Positions 49,082 to 58,078 are shown, counted from the stretch's first letter. The stretch: 64,000 bases of DNA from Microthrixaceae bacterium (GCA_020637195.1 JACJWK010000008.1:62001-126000), one strand, 5' to 3'. The notes: generated from the sequence alone by a model not told the origin. Made by a program: numbers and translations.

Positions 49082-49483
49082 TCAGACGATCGTCGACAAG
49101 ATGTCGTGGTCGTGGAGGAACTCGGCCAGGCCCGGGGCGAGGTTCAGCTCGGCCACGTCCCAGATCGGCACCCACTGCGCCTCGGCGGCGTCGTCGCCGG
49201 CCACCGGCTCGGCGGCGTCCAGCACCGTCACGGCGAAGTCGAGGATCACGGCGTGGTGCCCGTCGTCGATGCGCTCGGCCCAGCCGACGAGCTCGCCGCA
49301 GACGCCTTCGAGGCCGGTCTCCTCTCGGAGCTCACGCAGAACCGCCTCCTGCACGGTCTCGCCGGCCTCGATGCGCCCGCCGGGCACCGACCAGGTGCCC
49401 GCCGCCGCGCCGCGACCCCGCCGGACGAGCAGGAGACGGTCGTCGTCGACGACCACCGCGCCGACGCACGCCTCAGGGCGCAT
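49082..49483 (-). CDS. Nudix hydrolase (MutT-like)
   Basis: 133 residues. The Nudix box is complete: GGRIEAGETVQEAVLRELRE followed by ETGLEG (pattern Gx5Ex7REUxEExGU). It hydrolyses a nucleoside-diphosphate-linked substrate with Mg. The first strand (ACVGAVVVDDDRLLLVRRG) is of the MutT type. The start overlaps the acetyltransferase stop by 11 bases, so both are in one operon reading leftward. Confidence 0.9.
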   Translation of the reverse strand: MRPEACVGAVVVDDDRLLLVRRGRGAAAGTWSVPGGRIEAGETVQEAVLRELREETGLEGVCGELVGWAERIDDGHHAVILDFAVTVLDAAEPVAGDDAAEAQWVPIWDVAELNLAPGLAEFLHDHDILSTIV

Positions 49484-50015
49484 CGGCGTCGTCGCCGGTC
49501 TCCTGGGCCGGGTCGTCGTCGTGCGCCGACGCGGGCGGCTCGCCGTCGGCGGGGAAGGCCCGGTGGACCACGATGGCCCGAGCCACCAGTCCGAAGGTCT
49601 CGAAGAAGTTCTTGGTGGGCCGGTTGCCGGGCAGCGCCACCGAATCGACGCCGAAGCAGCCCTGGTCCTCGCACCAGTCGACCAGCAGGCCCATCATGGC
49701 CTCGCCCACCCCGACCCCACGGAAGTCCGGCTCGACGTACAGGTCGCCGATGACGCCGAGGCGCCCGCCGTCGCGCAGGTCGTTGTAGCGCGCCACCCCG
49801 TAGCCGACCACGGCACCGTCGACCGCGCCCACGACGACGAGGTGGTCCCGGCGGACGATGGCGGCGTGCATCGCCTCGTCGAGCGGCTCGGCCCGGCCCG
49901 CGGTGCGGGCCCACACGTCGCCGCCCTTCGTCGGACGGAGCTCCTCGATCACCGCCCGGGCCAGCTCGACCACCCGGTCGGTGTCGGTGGCGTTGGCGAC
50001 GCGGGCGGATTCCAT
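49473..50015 (-). CDS. GNAT-family N-acetyltransferase
   Basis: 180 residues. Acetyl-CoA binding motif A is visible as IGDLYVEPDFRGVGVGEAMM (RGxGxG), followed by GNRPTKNFFETFGLVAR at the C-terminal end of the fold. Then comes an acidic tail of about 20 residues. Substrate unknown. Upstream of the Nudix gene, 4 bases downstream of a conserved unknown gene. Confidence 0.87.
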   Translation of the reverse strand: MESARVANATDTDRVVELARAVIEELRPTKGGDVWARTAGRAEPLDEAMHAAIVRRDHLVVVGAVDGAVVGYGVARYNDLRDGGRLGVIGDLYVEPDFRGVGVGEAMMGLLVDWCEDQGCFGVDSVALPGNRPTKNFFETFGLVARAIVVHRAFPADGEPPASAHDDDPAQETGDDADAP

Positions 50016-50019
50016 GGCC

Positions 50020-50538
50020 TCAGGATGCCTGGAGCTGGGCGATCTTGTTGAGGATCGTCTGGCGCCCGCGGGTCTGGCGCTCGTAGTCCCGCACCGCCTC
50101 GAGCTCGTCCGGGCCCAGCCCCTCGAGCCGCGGCATGACCTGGAAGGCCGACAGGCTGTCGTAGCCGGGGATCGCCAGGGCGCCGCCATCGGCGCGCGGC
50201 TCCGGGTCGGCGACGAGGTGCAGGTCGACGGCGTCGACCGCCTCGAGGTCCACGTCGACGGGAATCGGGTCGGCAGCCTCGGGGTCGTCGTCCTCGGGGC
50301 GCAAGCCGGCCACGTTCAACAGGCCCAGCACCAGCCCCTGCGCGTCGCTCCACGCCTGCTGGGCGCGCTCCTCGCCCCGCCGGACCGCGAACTTCCCGAC
50401 GACCCGGGTGAACTGGACCTGGCGCCGGCCCCGATCCACGAGGTCGGGGAACAGCCGGCGACCCTCGAGGGCCAGCCCCAGCGGGGCGTAGACCACGACG
50501 TCCGCCACGCGGGCCACGACCGGGCGCTGCTCGCTCAT
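50020..50538 (-). CDS. Conserved protein of unknown function
   Basis: 172 residues. The N-terminal third (VVARVADVVVYAPLGLALEG, GRRQVQFTRVVGKFAVRRGE) is helical and amphipathic, a little like actinobacterial lipid-droplet-associated proteins; the middle is acidic; the C-terminal end (IPGYDSLSAFQVMPRLEGLG) resembles a helix-hairpin-helix-like segment. I do not recognise a family. Start ATG 50538, 4 bases after the DUF4193 stop, so probably co-transcribed with it. Confidence 0.65.
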   Translation of the reverse strand: MSEQRPVVARVADVVVYAPLGLALEGRRLFPDLVDRGRRQVQFTRVVGKFAVRRGEERAQQAWSDAQGLVLGLLNVAGLRPEDDDPEAADPIPVDVDLEAVDAVDLHLVADPEPRADGGALAIPGYDSLSAFQVMPRLEGLGPDELEAVRDYERQTRGRQTILNKIAQLQAS

Positions 50539-50542
50539 CGCC

Positions 50543-51022
50543 TCAGACGCAGTCCAGGCAGAGCATGGCATCCTCGTCGGCCAGCTGGCTCGGATGCTTC
50601 ACGAGGAAGCACGACTGGCACACGAACTCGCCGGGACGCTTCGGCTGGATGCGGCCGCCGCCCTCGGCGCCGTCGGGCTCGGGTGCGACCTGCTCCTCCT
50701 CCTCGTCCTCGTCGTCCTCGTCGGAGGCGGCGATGCGGTCTTTCAAGATGGCGTCGAGATCGGCCTCGACGTCGTCGGGGTCGGGCTCGTCGTCGTCCTC
50801 GTCGTCGGAATCGGCCTTGGCGCCACCCGCCGGCTTCTCCGTCCCCTCGTCCTCGTCGTCCTCGTCGTCGTCGTCGACCGAGTCCTCGAGGTCGTCGTCG
50901 CCGTCGACCAGCTCGTCGTCGTCGAGGTCGTCGTCGTCGAGGTCCTCGTCGAGATCGTCGTCGAGGTCGTCGTCGGTGAACTCCTCGTCGTCGTCCATCA
51001 TCTCGTCCACGTCGTCAGCCAT
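50543..51022 (-). CDS. DUF4193-family acidic protein with zinc-binding tail
   Basis: 159 residues. Over half is Asp/Glu, with long runs between residues 10 and 110. The C-terminal end, CQSCFLVKHPSQLADED followed by CLDC, is the conserved DUF4193 feature with two CxxC pairs for zinc. Actinobacteria-specific family of unknown function. Start ATG at 51022. The extreme composition makes the opposite strand open too, which should not be called. Confidence 0.85.
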   Translation of the reverse strand: MADDVDEMMDDDEEFTDDDLDDDLDEDLDDDDLDDDELVDGDDDLEDSVDDDDEDDEDEGTEKPAGGAKADSDDEDDDEPDPDDVEADLDAILKDRIAASDEDDEDEEEEQVAPEPDGAEGGGRIQPKRPGEFVCQSCFLVKHPSQLADEDAMLCLDCV

Positions 51023-51160
51023 GTCGTCCTAGGAGGGGGGTCGTCGCTGCGCCGGTATTGGGCGCGGCGGGGATGATAGGCACACGGACCGCCCGTCGTG
51101 CGCGTCCTGCGGAGATCGATCGTCTGGTCGCCTCGTACCCGCTGGCGACGCGATCAGGCC

Positions 51161-52771
51161 TCACGCCCGCCCGAGGCGGCGCTCCTCGGCCCGGCGCTCG
51201 GACTGGAGGCGCTCGAGCTCGGCCTCCTCGGAGTGGTCCACGAAGCGCATCATCTCGGCGATGGCGTGGTGGCCGGCCTCCTCGGCGATGAGACGGTGCA
51301 TCTCCTGGCCGACGAGCCGGTACGCCGGGTGCCCCTGAGGAGTGGTGCGCAGCTCGATGAGGTGCATCGCCGAGCGGGCGTTGAGGTTGATCATGAAGCG
51401 GACCTTGTAGGCCAGCGAGACCGCGTACGACGCCTGGTCGGGGAACGTCTCGGCCAGCGCGTCGTAGAGCGCCGCGGAGCGCTCCATCGCCTCGTCGAAC
51501 CGGGGGGCCGCGCCGGCCTCGTCGACCGCCCCCGGCCGGGTGTAGCCGTGGTGGGGCGTGAGGCGCTGCCACTCGATGGTGAGCATCCGGTGGCGCTGGA
51601 GGTCCCGGAAGGCGCCGTAGTCGGCCAGCACGTCGAAGCGGTAGAAGGGCCGCTCCAGGGCCCGGCCCGGCTTGTGGCGCCGGTTGGCCCGCTCCCCCAC
51701 GTACGCGCGCACGACCGCGAGGCGCTCGTCGGCGCCCATGGCGCGCACGGTCGCCTCGACCTGGCGCTCGGGCCGGTCGACGTAGGGGTAGAGCATGGAC
51801 GCGACGAGCTTGACCTCGGCGTCGGGGTCGAAGTCGGTGAGGGTGACCACCGGCGCGGCGTCGATCGTCCCGCCGCCCGGGAAGAGCCGGCCGGCGAGGT
51901 CCTCCATGGCGTCGGCCGTGGACGACAGGTAGTGGCTCCAGGCGACCCCGCGGTCCTCGAGGTCGACCCGCTTGAGGAAGGAGGGGATGACCTTGCGGAG
52001 CTCGCCGAGCATGAGGTCGGCGTAGGTGCGGGCCTCGGGCAGGGGGTGGGCCCGCATGCGCAACAGCAGCTGCTCGTAGGCCTGGCCGGTGCCGTAGATC
52101 CCCACGTTGGACAGCGACGCCGCCGGCAGGATGCCCCGCAGGGCGTCGAAGGCCTTGGCCCGCACGGCCTGGCGGTAGACGAAGTCGGAGTCGTCGGGGT
52201 CCTTCGGGTACTGCCCGCGGAACCAGTCCTGCAGCACGGGCAGGAGCTCGCCGTAGGTGTCGAAGAGCCGGTCCATGTCGCCGACGTACCGGGTGCCGAG
52301 GGACGATCCGAGCACCTCGGGATCCCGGTAGAAGCGGTACCGGCCGCCGATGCGGGCGTCGTAGGCGATGTAGCGGGTGGACTGCTCGAGGTAGGCCATG
52401 AGCCGACCCCACTCGAGCACCTTGGTGAGCAGGTTCGAGGCCTGCTCGCACGCCAGGTGCACGCCGCCGAGCTGGGCCACCGAGTCGTCGCCGTAGTCGA
52501 AGAACACCCGGTCGTAGAGGTCCTCGGCCCGCTTGAGCCCGACCGTCGCGTCGATGGTGACGTCACCGCTGATGTCGAGGTCACCGACGAACTCGTCGAG
52601 GAACAGGCGGCGCAGGCTCTTGGGCGAGCGCGAGTACCGGGCGAACAGCGCCCCCTTCACGACCTCGGGCAGGTTCACCAGCGCGAACACGGGCCCGTCG
52701 AGGTTGGTGAAGTAGCGGCGGAGGATGTCCTCCTCCTCGGGCTCGTACTCCTCGGCGACGTAGACGCTCAC
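51161..52771 (-). CDS. Duplicated ThyX-like FAD-dependent thymidylate synthase homolog
   Basis: 536 residues, twice the length of a standard ThyX. The first half holds a fragment like the ThyX active loop, LEQSTRYIAYD; the second half holds DLQRHRMLTIEWQRLTPHHG in the place of the usual RHRxxSxxxxS motif. The Arg-His-Arg is kept but the serines are not. ThyX methylates dUMP using methylene-THF and FADH2; here activity is uncertain because the motif is changed. I recall similar long ThyX-related proteins in actinobacteria. The GTG at 52771 fits the MSVYVAEEYEPEEE start. Confidence 0.75.
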   Translation of the reverse strand: MSVYVAEEYEPEEEDILRRYFTNLDGPVFALVNLPEVVKGALFARYSRSPKSLRRLFLDEFVGDLDISGDVTIDATVGLKRAEDLYDRVFFDYGDDSVAQLGGVHLACEQASNLLTKVLEWGRLMAYLEQSTRYIAYDARIGGRYRFYRDPEVLGSSLGTRYVGDMDRLFDTYGELLPVLQDWFRGQYPKDPDDSDFVYRQAVRAKAFDALRGILPAASLSNVGIYGTGQAYEQLLLRMRAHPLPEARTYADLMLGELRKVIPSFLKRVDLEDRGVAWSHYLSSTADAMEDLAGRLFPGGGTIDAAPVVTLTDFDPDAEVKLVASMLYPYVDRPERQVEATVRAMGADERLAVVRAYVGERANRRHKPGRALERPFYRFDVLADYGAFRDLQRHRMLTIEWQRLTPHHGYTRPGAVDEAGAAPRFDEAMERSAALYDALAETFPDQASYAVSLAYKVRFMINLNARSAMHLIELRTTPQGHPAYRLVGQEMHRLIAEEAGHHAIAEMMRFVDHSEEAELERLQSERRAEERRLGRA

Positions 52772-52859
52772 GCGCGCTGCTGCTCCCCGGGACGCTCCAC
52801 GACGGTGGAGGTTACGACCTGGGGGCGCCCCGGACGGGGACCACCGCGGACCCCTCGGA

Positions 52860-54041
52860 TCAGTCGGCGTGGGCGGCGGCGAACTCGGCGCGCGCCGCCT
52901 CGACCTTGTCGGGCCGCAGCCACAGGTCGATCACGGTCATCGCCAGCGCCTTGGCGCCGTCGAGCACGGCCCGGTCGCCGGCGTCGGAGGCCGCGTAGGC
53001 CGTGAAGTCGGGCGAGTGGATGGACACGTTGGGCGGCGACACCGCGATCATCGGGTGGATGGAGGGGACGAGGTGGCTGACGTTGCCCATGTCGGTGCTG
53101 CCCACCACCCCCGGGACCTCGGCGGGGTCGAGCAGGGTGCGGCCCGTCGCGGCCGCGTTCTCGGTGTACAGCTCGACGAGGGTGGCGTTGTCGGCCATGT
53201 CGGCGTAGGCGGGCTCCTCCCACCGAGCGGTCATGGTGCACCCCGCCGCGTCCGCGCCCGCCTGCAGGCACGCCAGGACCCGGGCCTTCAGCGGCTCGAG
53301 GGTGCGCAGGGAGGCCGAGCGCACGTACCAGTGCGCCGAGGCGTGCTTGGGCACGATGTTGGGCTTGTCCCCCGCATCGAGGAACACGCCGTGGACCCGC
53401 TCGTTGGGGCGGATGTGCTGGCGGAGCGCGGCCACGTTCACGTAGCCGAGGACGGCGGCGTCGAGGGCGTTGCGGCCCCGGTGGGGGTACGCGGCCGCGT
53501 GCGCGGCCTCGCCCTCGTAGTCCACGAACACCTGCTGGATGGCGATGGCGTTCATGGCCATCAGGTCGCCGCCGGCCGGGTGGACCATCATCGCGGCGTC
53601 GACGCCCTCGAAGGCGCCCTGGTCGGCCATCAAGACCTTGCCCCCGCCGCCCTCCTCCGCGGGGGTGCCGAGGACCACGACCCGTCCCCCCAACTCGTCG
53701 GCGAGGGCGGCGGCGGCCAGGCCGGCGCCCAGGCCCGCCGTGCCGATGATGTTGTGCCCGCAGGCGTGGCCCACGCCCGGCAGGGCGTCGTACTCGCAGA
53801 GCACCGCCACGTTGGGGCCCTCCCGGCCCGACCGCGCCGCGAAGGCCGTCTCGAGGCCGTAGGCGTGGCGCTCGACGGGCAGCCCGTCCGCTTCGAGGAT
53901 GCCGGTCAGCAGCTCGTGGGCGAAGTGCTCCTCGAAGGCCAGCTCGGGGTGGTCGTGCAGCTGGTGGGACGCGTCCACGAGCAGGTCGGCCCGGCGGTCG
54001 ACCTCCTCCACGACGCGCCGCTTCGCCGTTGCGAGGTCCAT
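52860..54041 (-). CDS. M20-family amidohydrolase/peptidase
   Basis: 393 residues, M20D (AbgB/HipO-like) type. Start LHDHPELAFEEHFAHELL, metal ligands in CEYDALPGVGHACGHNIIG, catalytic Glu pair in GTPAEEGGGG, later His in MMVHPAGGDLMA. Cleaves N-acyl amino acids or p-aminobenzoyl-glutamate-type amides; substrate unknown. A TAGGGT -10 box ends 6 bases before the ATG at 54041. Stands alone between ThyX and the lipid-kinase-like gene. Confidence 0.88.
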   Translation of the reverse strand: MDLATAKRRVVEEVDRRADLLVDASHQLHDHPELAFEEHFAHELLTGILEADGLPVERHAYGLETAFAARSGREGPNVAVLCEYDALPGVGHACGHNIIGTAGLGAGLAAAALADELGGRVVVLGTPAEEGGGGKVLMADQGAFEGVDAAMMVHPAGGDLMAMNAIAIQQVFVDYEGEAAHAAAYPHRGRNALDAAVLGYVNVAALRQHIRPNERVHGVFLDAGDKPNIVPKHASAHWYVRSASLRTLEPLKARVLACLQAGADAAGCTMTARWEEPAYADMADNATLVELYTENAAATGRTLLDPAEVPGVVGSTDMGNVSHLVPSIHPMIAVSPPNVSIHSPDFTAYAASDAGDRAVLDGAKALAMTVIDLWLRPDKVEAARAEFAAAHAD

Positions 54042-54047
54042 GGCCGA

Positions 54048-54053
54048 ACCCTA
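54048..54053 (-). promoter_or_regulatory. -10 element TAGGGT of the M20 peptidase gene (leaderless type)
   Basis: On the minus strand TAGGGT is followed by 6 bases and the ATG at 54041. Confidence 0.5.
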
Positions 54054-54062
54054 GCGACCCCG

Positions 54063-54677
54063 TCAGACCACGACCGTGAGCGCGTCGGGCTCGACCCGCA
54101 TCGACAGCGCCCTCGCCGTGCCGGGCAACCGCTCCCCGTCGAGCCACACGGCGGTCCGGGGTGGGAGGTCGACCTGGAGCGCGGCGGTCCGCCGCTCGGT
54201 GATGCCCGGGTGCGGGACGTGCGCGCCCTGGGGGAGCCGCCGCCACGCCTTGGTGCGGTCCCGCAGCGACAGGTCGCCCGACAGCACGTCGAGGCGGCCG
54301 TCGTTCGGGTGGGACCGCGGCGCCGCGTCCCAGCCACCGATCCATTGCGCGTTCATCGCCACGAGCACCGGGCCGTGCCACCACGAGCGGCGAGCGACCA
54401 GGTGGGCCACGAACCAGTGCTGGCGGCCGTCCACGAGCACCGAGCCCAGGTCCACCACGGCCCGCGTGGCGTCGGGGGTGCGCAGCCGGGCCTCGTCGCC
54501 CCGCCCGCCCAGGGTCCGGCAGAGGTCGCCACCGAGCAGGCCCAGCGCAGGCGGCTCGTCACCGGCGCGGCGGGCCCGCTCGACGACGCCGCGGGCCTCG
54601 GTGTCGCTGCGCACGACGACGCCGCCGACGGGGAGCGGGCCGGCGTCGCCCCACGCCTCACCGCGGCGCACCGTCAC
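54063..54677 (-). CDS. Protein resembling the C-terminal half of a diacylglycerol/lipid kinase
   Basis: 204 residues. The segments HPNDGRLDVLSGDLSLRDRTKAWRRLPQG and the closing strands (RTAVWLDGERLPGTARALSM) match the C-terminal beta-sandwich of the YegS/DgkB lipid-kinase fold, but the N-terminal catalytic half with GGDGT is absent and cannot be found upstream. Start GTG overlaps the stop of the helicase fragment (GTGA). Either a stand-alone lipid-binding domain or a remnant. Confidence 0.55.
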   Translation of the reverse strand: MTVRRGEAWGDAGPLPVGGVVVRSDTEARGVVERARRAGDEPPALGLLGGDLCRTLGGRGDEARLRTPDATRAVVDLGSVLVDGRQHWFVAHLVARRSWWHGPVLVAMNAQWIGGWDAAPRSHPNDGRLDVLSGDLSLRDRTKAWRRLPQGAHVPHPGITERRTAALQVDLPPRTAVWLDGERLPGTARALSMRVEPDALTVVV

Positions 54678-55195
54678 GTGGCCCCGTCCCGACCCGGCCC
54701 CGCCTCCCCCACCACCGACGAGGCGGCCACGACGCCCCGGAACAGCGCATCGGCGGCGCGTCGCGCGGTACGGGCCGTGGCGGGCTCCGGCGCCACCTCG
54801 CCCACCTGGCGGAGCAGGTCGATGAGCTGCTTGGCGTTGCGCACGAAGTCGCCCCCGGACAGATCCTCGTCGTCGAGGACCTCGTCGAGGGGCTCGCCGG
54901 CGGCCCAGGCGTGGGCGAGGGCGAAGAAGGCCGGCTCCGGCGGTCGCGTGACGGGCAGCCCGGCCTGCTGCTCGGCACGGTCGAGCCGGGCCGCGAGGCG
55001 CTCGATCTCCGCGAAGCGGTCCCGGAGGCGTCGCGACGGGAACCACGGCGGAGGGGGCGGGACCGGGCTGCGGTGCTCGTAGGTGAAGCACGACACCAGG
55101 CCGGCGAGCGCCGCCGGGTCGAGGCCGTCGAGGAGGCCCTCGCACAGGCACTCGGCGATCAGCAGGTCGCTCTCGTGGTAGATGCGGCTGAGCAC
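54674..55195 (-). CDS. HelY-like helicase, C-terminal fragment
   Basis: 173 residues. MLSRIYHESDLLIAECL and GLVSCFTYEHRSP are the start of the DSHCT domain of Ski2/HelY helicases, and the rest (HAWAAGEPLDEVLDDEDLSG, NAKQLIDLLRQVG) completes it. It continues the gene at 55159-57294 after several frameshifts. The stop overlaps the next start by four bases. Read together, the two would give a protein of about 870 residues, the normal size for HelY. Confidence 0.75.
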   Translation of the reverse strand: MLSRIYHESDLLIAECLCEGLLDGLDPAALAGLVSCFTYEHRSPVPPPPPWFPSRRLRDRFAEIERLAARLDRAEQQAGLPVTRPPEPAFFALAHAWAAGEPLDEVLDDEDLSGGDFVRNAKQLIDLLRQVGEVAPEPATARTARRAADALFRGVVAASSVVGEAGPGRDGAT

Positions 55196-57294
55196 CTCGC
55201 CGCCAGGTGAGCGACCATCCGGCGAGGTACCTGCGCCTCCTCGAGGATGGCGAGGACGCGGTCGAACTGCCGGGCCAGCGATCCCGTCCGCCCCGGACCT
55301 GGCGCTCCAGGTCGGCCACCTCCTGGCGAGGCGCTCAGCCCGGCGGGCGGCGGCGACGTGGGCGTCGGCGTCGGGGCACCGGCCACCGGGTGGTCGACCA
55401 CGCCGGGCCCCCGCCGCCGGGGCCCGCGCCGGCGCGCGCCGGAGCCGGTCGGGCCCACCTGCCGGAGCTGCTCGACCGCCGCACGCCGGAACTTGTCGTT
55501 GTTAGGCGCGCATGGCCTCCAGGCAGCCTCGACCCGCGCCACCACCTCGGGCGGACGGGCGAAGTCCGGCGCGCCCAGGGTCAGGACCTTGCGGCCGGTC
55601 GTGATGGCCCGGACGCGGACCGCGCCACGCTGCCGGTGCGCCACGGACAGGACGAGGACCCGGTCCTCGCCGTCGGCGGGGATGACGTCGCCGGGGTGCA
55701 GGCCGGCGAGGGCCGCCTCGATGATCCCGCGCGGCGCCGCGCCCCGGCGGGAGGCGCGATCGGGCAGCAGGGCCCGGTACTCGTCGACGTCGCCCCGCTC
55801 GCAGGTGGCGGCGTCTCGCTGCTCGGACCAGGCGGCCCGGCGCGCGTCGAGGCGCGCCTCGAGGCGCACGACGTCCCGATCGGCGCGGTACTGCGCGAAC
55901 GAGCGGTTGAGCAGGTGGTGGGCCTCGTCGGGCGGGTACCGGCGCACCAGGTTGGCGGCCATGTTGTAGGTGGGGCGGAACGCCGACGACAGCTCGAAGG
56001 TGCGGCTGGCCGCGAGCCCGGCAACCTGGCCGAACGAGACGAACGGCGACCACAGCACGACCGCGTGGCCGATGGGGTCGATCCCCCGCCGCCCGGCCCG
56101 ACCCGTGATCTGGGTGTACTGCCCGGGCGTGAGCAGCTCGTGGTGGTCGCCGGTGAACTTCGACAGCTTCTCGATCACGACGGTGCGGGCGGGCATGTTG
56201 ATCCCGAGGGCGAGGGTCTCGGTGGCGAACACCACCTTCACGAGCCCTTCCACGAAGCAGGCCTCGACCGCCTCCTTGAACGGCGGCACCATGCCGGCGT
56301 GGTGAGGGGCCACGCCCGCCTCGAGGCCGGCGCGAAAGCGCGGCTCGCCGAGCACCGCCAGGTCGTCGGCGCCGAGCGCGGCGAGCCGCTGGTCCACGAT
56401 GCGGCCGATGCGAGCCCGCTCGTCGGCCGTGGTCAACGCCACCCCGGCGTCGAGCAGGTGGGCGGCGGCGTCGTCGCAGGCGTTGCGGCTGAAGATGAAG
56501 TAGATCGCCGGCAGCATCTCGCGGGAGAGGAGCTCGTCCACGACCTCGAGGCGCCGGGGCGTGAACCACCGCCGGCGGGGCCGACCCCGGCGTGGGCCGT
56601 GGCGCGGCTGCTCGGCGTCGAACCGGTCGCCTTCGGGGTTGGGCCGTCCGTCGACCAGGGTGGGCAGGAGGCTGAGCGACGAGGTCTCCTTGTCGCCGAC
56701 CAGGAAGAGGTTCGCGAGCTCGACGGGCCGCTCGTGCTCGATGACGGTCGCGGTCGGGCCCCGGATCGTGCCGATCCAGTCCGCGAGCTCGTGGGCGTTG
56801 GACACGGTGGCGGACAGGCACACGAGGCGGACCTCGGGGGGGAGGTGGATCATCACCTCCTCCCACACGGGCCCCCGGTAGGCATCCTGGAGGTAGTGGA
56901 CCTCGTCCAGGACCACGAAGCGCAGGCGGTCCAGCGCCGGTGAGGCCGCGTAGACCATGTTGCGGAGCACCTCGGTGGTCATCACCACGACCGGCGCGTC
57001 GCCGTTGACGGCGTTGTCCCCGGTCAGCAGCCCGACCTGATCGGCGCCGTGGCGCCGCACGAGGTCGTGGTACTTCTGGTTCGACAGGGCCTTGATCGGC
57101 GTGGTGTAGAAGGCCCGCGAGCCGTCACCCCGGGCGAGCGCGGTCGCGACGGCGTGCTCCGCCACGACGGTCTTGCCCGACCCGGTGGGCGCCGCCACCA
57201 GGACGGAACGGCCGGCGTCGATCGCGTCGATCGCCTCCCGTTGGAAGGGGTCCAGGTCGAACCCGTCGGCGGCGGCTCCGGCCCGCGCCGCCAC
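55159..57294 (-). CDS. HelY-like DEAD/DExH-box helicase, N-terminal and middle part
   Basis: 711 residues in this frame. Superfamily 2 RNA helicase of the Ski2/Mtr4 type, probably for RNA turnover. Motifs: Q-like FDLDPFQREAID, I APTGSGKTV, II DEVHYL (DExH), III LSATVSN, IV-VI YFIFSRNACDDAA, TETLALGINMPARTV and TGRAGRRGIDP. It matches the family to about residue 600. After that the true reading passes through other frames in 55200-55400, where HelY-like pieces CPDADAHVAAARRAERLA, QEVADLERQVRG, SLARQFDRVLAILEEA and YLAGWSLT occur in different frames. Starts 2 bases before the tatC stop region, so it is co-transcribed with tatC. Confidence 0.88.
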   Translation of the reverse strand: MAARAGAAADGFDLDPFQREAIDAIDAGRSVLVAAPTGSGKTVVAEHAVATALARGDGSRAFYTTPIKALSNQKYHDLVRRHGADQVGLLTGDNAVNGDAPVVVMTTEVLRNMVYAASPALDRLRFVVLDEVHYLQDAYRGPVWEEVMIHLPPEVRLVCLSATVSNAHELADWIGTIRGPTATVIEHERPVELANLFLVGDKETSSLSLLPTLVDGRPNPEGDRFDAEQPRHGPRRGRPRRRWFTPRRLEVVDELLSREMLPAIYFIFSRNACDDAAAHLLDAGVALTTADERARIGRIVDQRLAALGADDLAVLGEPRFRAGLEAGVAPHHAGMVPPFKEAVEACFVEGLVKVVFATETLALGINMPARTVVIEKLSKFTGDHHELLTPGQYTQITGRAGRRGIDPIGHAVVLWSPFVSFGQVAGLAASRTFELSSAFRPTYNMAANLVRRYPPDEAHHLLNRSFAQYRADRDVVRLEARLDARRAAWSEQRDAATCERGDVDEYRALLPDRASRRGAAPRGIIEAALAGLHPGDVIPADGEDRVLVLSVAHRQRGAVRVRAITTGRKVLTLGAPDFARPPEVVARVEAAWRPCAPNNDKFRRAAVEQLRQVGPTGSGARRRGPRRRGPGVVDHPVAGAPTPTPTSPPPAGLSASPGGGRPGAPGPGRTGSLARQFDRVLAILEEAQVPRRMVAHLAARCSAASTTRATC

Positions 57295-57295
57295 G

Positions 57296-58078
57296 TCAGG
57301 CGGCCGCCTCGGCCGCCCTGTTCTTGCGCCGGCGCATGAGCTTGCCCACGATGATGGCGGCCTCGTAGAAGAGCACCATCGGCACGGCGAGGACGATCTG
57401 GCTGTACGGGTCGCCGCTCGGCGTGAGGACCGCGACCACGACGAAGATGATGACGATGGCCCAACGGCGGCCCGACGCGAGCTGCTCGGGGGTGAGCAGC
57501 CCGGCCATCTGGGCGAAGATCAACAGGATCGGGAACTCGAACCCGATCCCGAACGCCAGCATCATGTAGACGATCAGGGTCAGGTACTTGTTGGGCGAGT
57601 AGATCTCCTGGAGCTCGGTCCCGCCGATGTCGATGAGGAACTCGAGGGCCTTGGGCAGGGTCCAGAACGCCAGCGCCGCGCCCATGACGAACAAGGTCAC
57701 CGAGGAGGCCACGAACGGCACGGCGTAGCGCCGCTCGTGCTTGTACAGGCCGGGCGTGATGAACCGCCAGAGCTGCCACAAGATCACGGGCATGGCCAGC
57801 GCGATGCCGCCGTAGCCCGACACCTGGAGCCGCACCTTGAAGCCCTCGAGGGGGTCGGTGACGTACAGCCCGCAATCGCCGCCGCGGATGTCGCAGTAGG
57901 GCTGGACGAGGAACTCGAGGATCTGGTTGTAGAAGATCCAACAGACCAGGCCGCCGACGACGACGGCCACGATGCTCTTGAACAGCCGGGACCGCAGCTC
58001 GGCGAGGTGCTCGACGAGCGTCATGCGCCCGTGCTCGGGCTCGTCCACCGCCGCGTCGGTGTCGGTCACGTCGGCCAC
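57296..58078 (-). CDS. tatC: Twin-arginine translocase subunit TatC
   Basis: 260 residues with six membrane segments. The cytoplasmic N-terminus MTLVEHLAELRSRLFKSIV holds the conserved signal-peptide-binding Glu, and a following loop is FLVQPYCDIRGGDC. Core of the Tat system, which exports folded proteins with RR signals. GTG start. It is 9 bases from the tatA/B-like gene and overlaps the helicase operon. Confidence 0.94.
   Translation of the reverse strand: MADVTDTDAAVDEPEHGRMTLVEHLAELRSRLFKSIVAVVVGGLVCWIFYNQILEFLVQPYCDIRGGDCGLYVTDPLEGFKVRLQVSGYGGIALAMPVILWQLWRFITPGLYKHERRYAVPFVASSVTLFVMGAALAFWTLPKALEFLIDIGGTELQEIYSPNKYLTLIVYMMLAFGIGFEFPILLIFAQMAGLLTPEQLASGRRWAIVIIFVVVAVLTPSGDPYSQIVLAVPMVLFYEAAIIVGKLMRRRKNRAAEAAA

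Noticed and set aside
50565..51032. Serine-rich open frame opposite DUF4193
   Set aside because: The complement of a poly-Asp/Glu stretch; no independent support.
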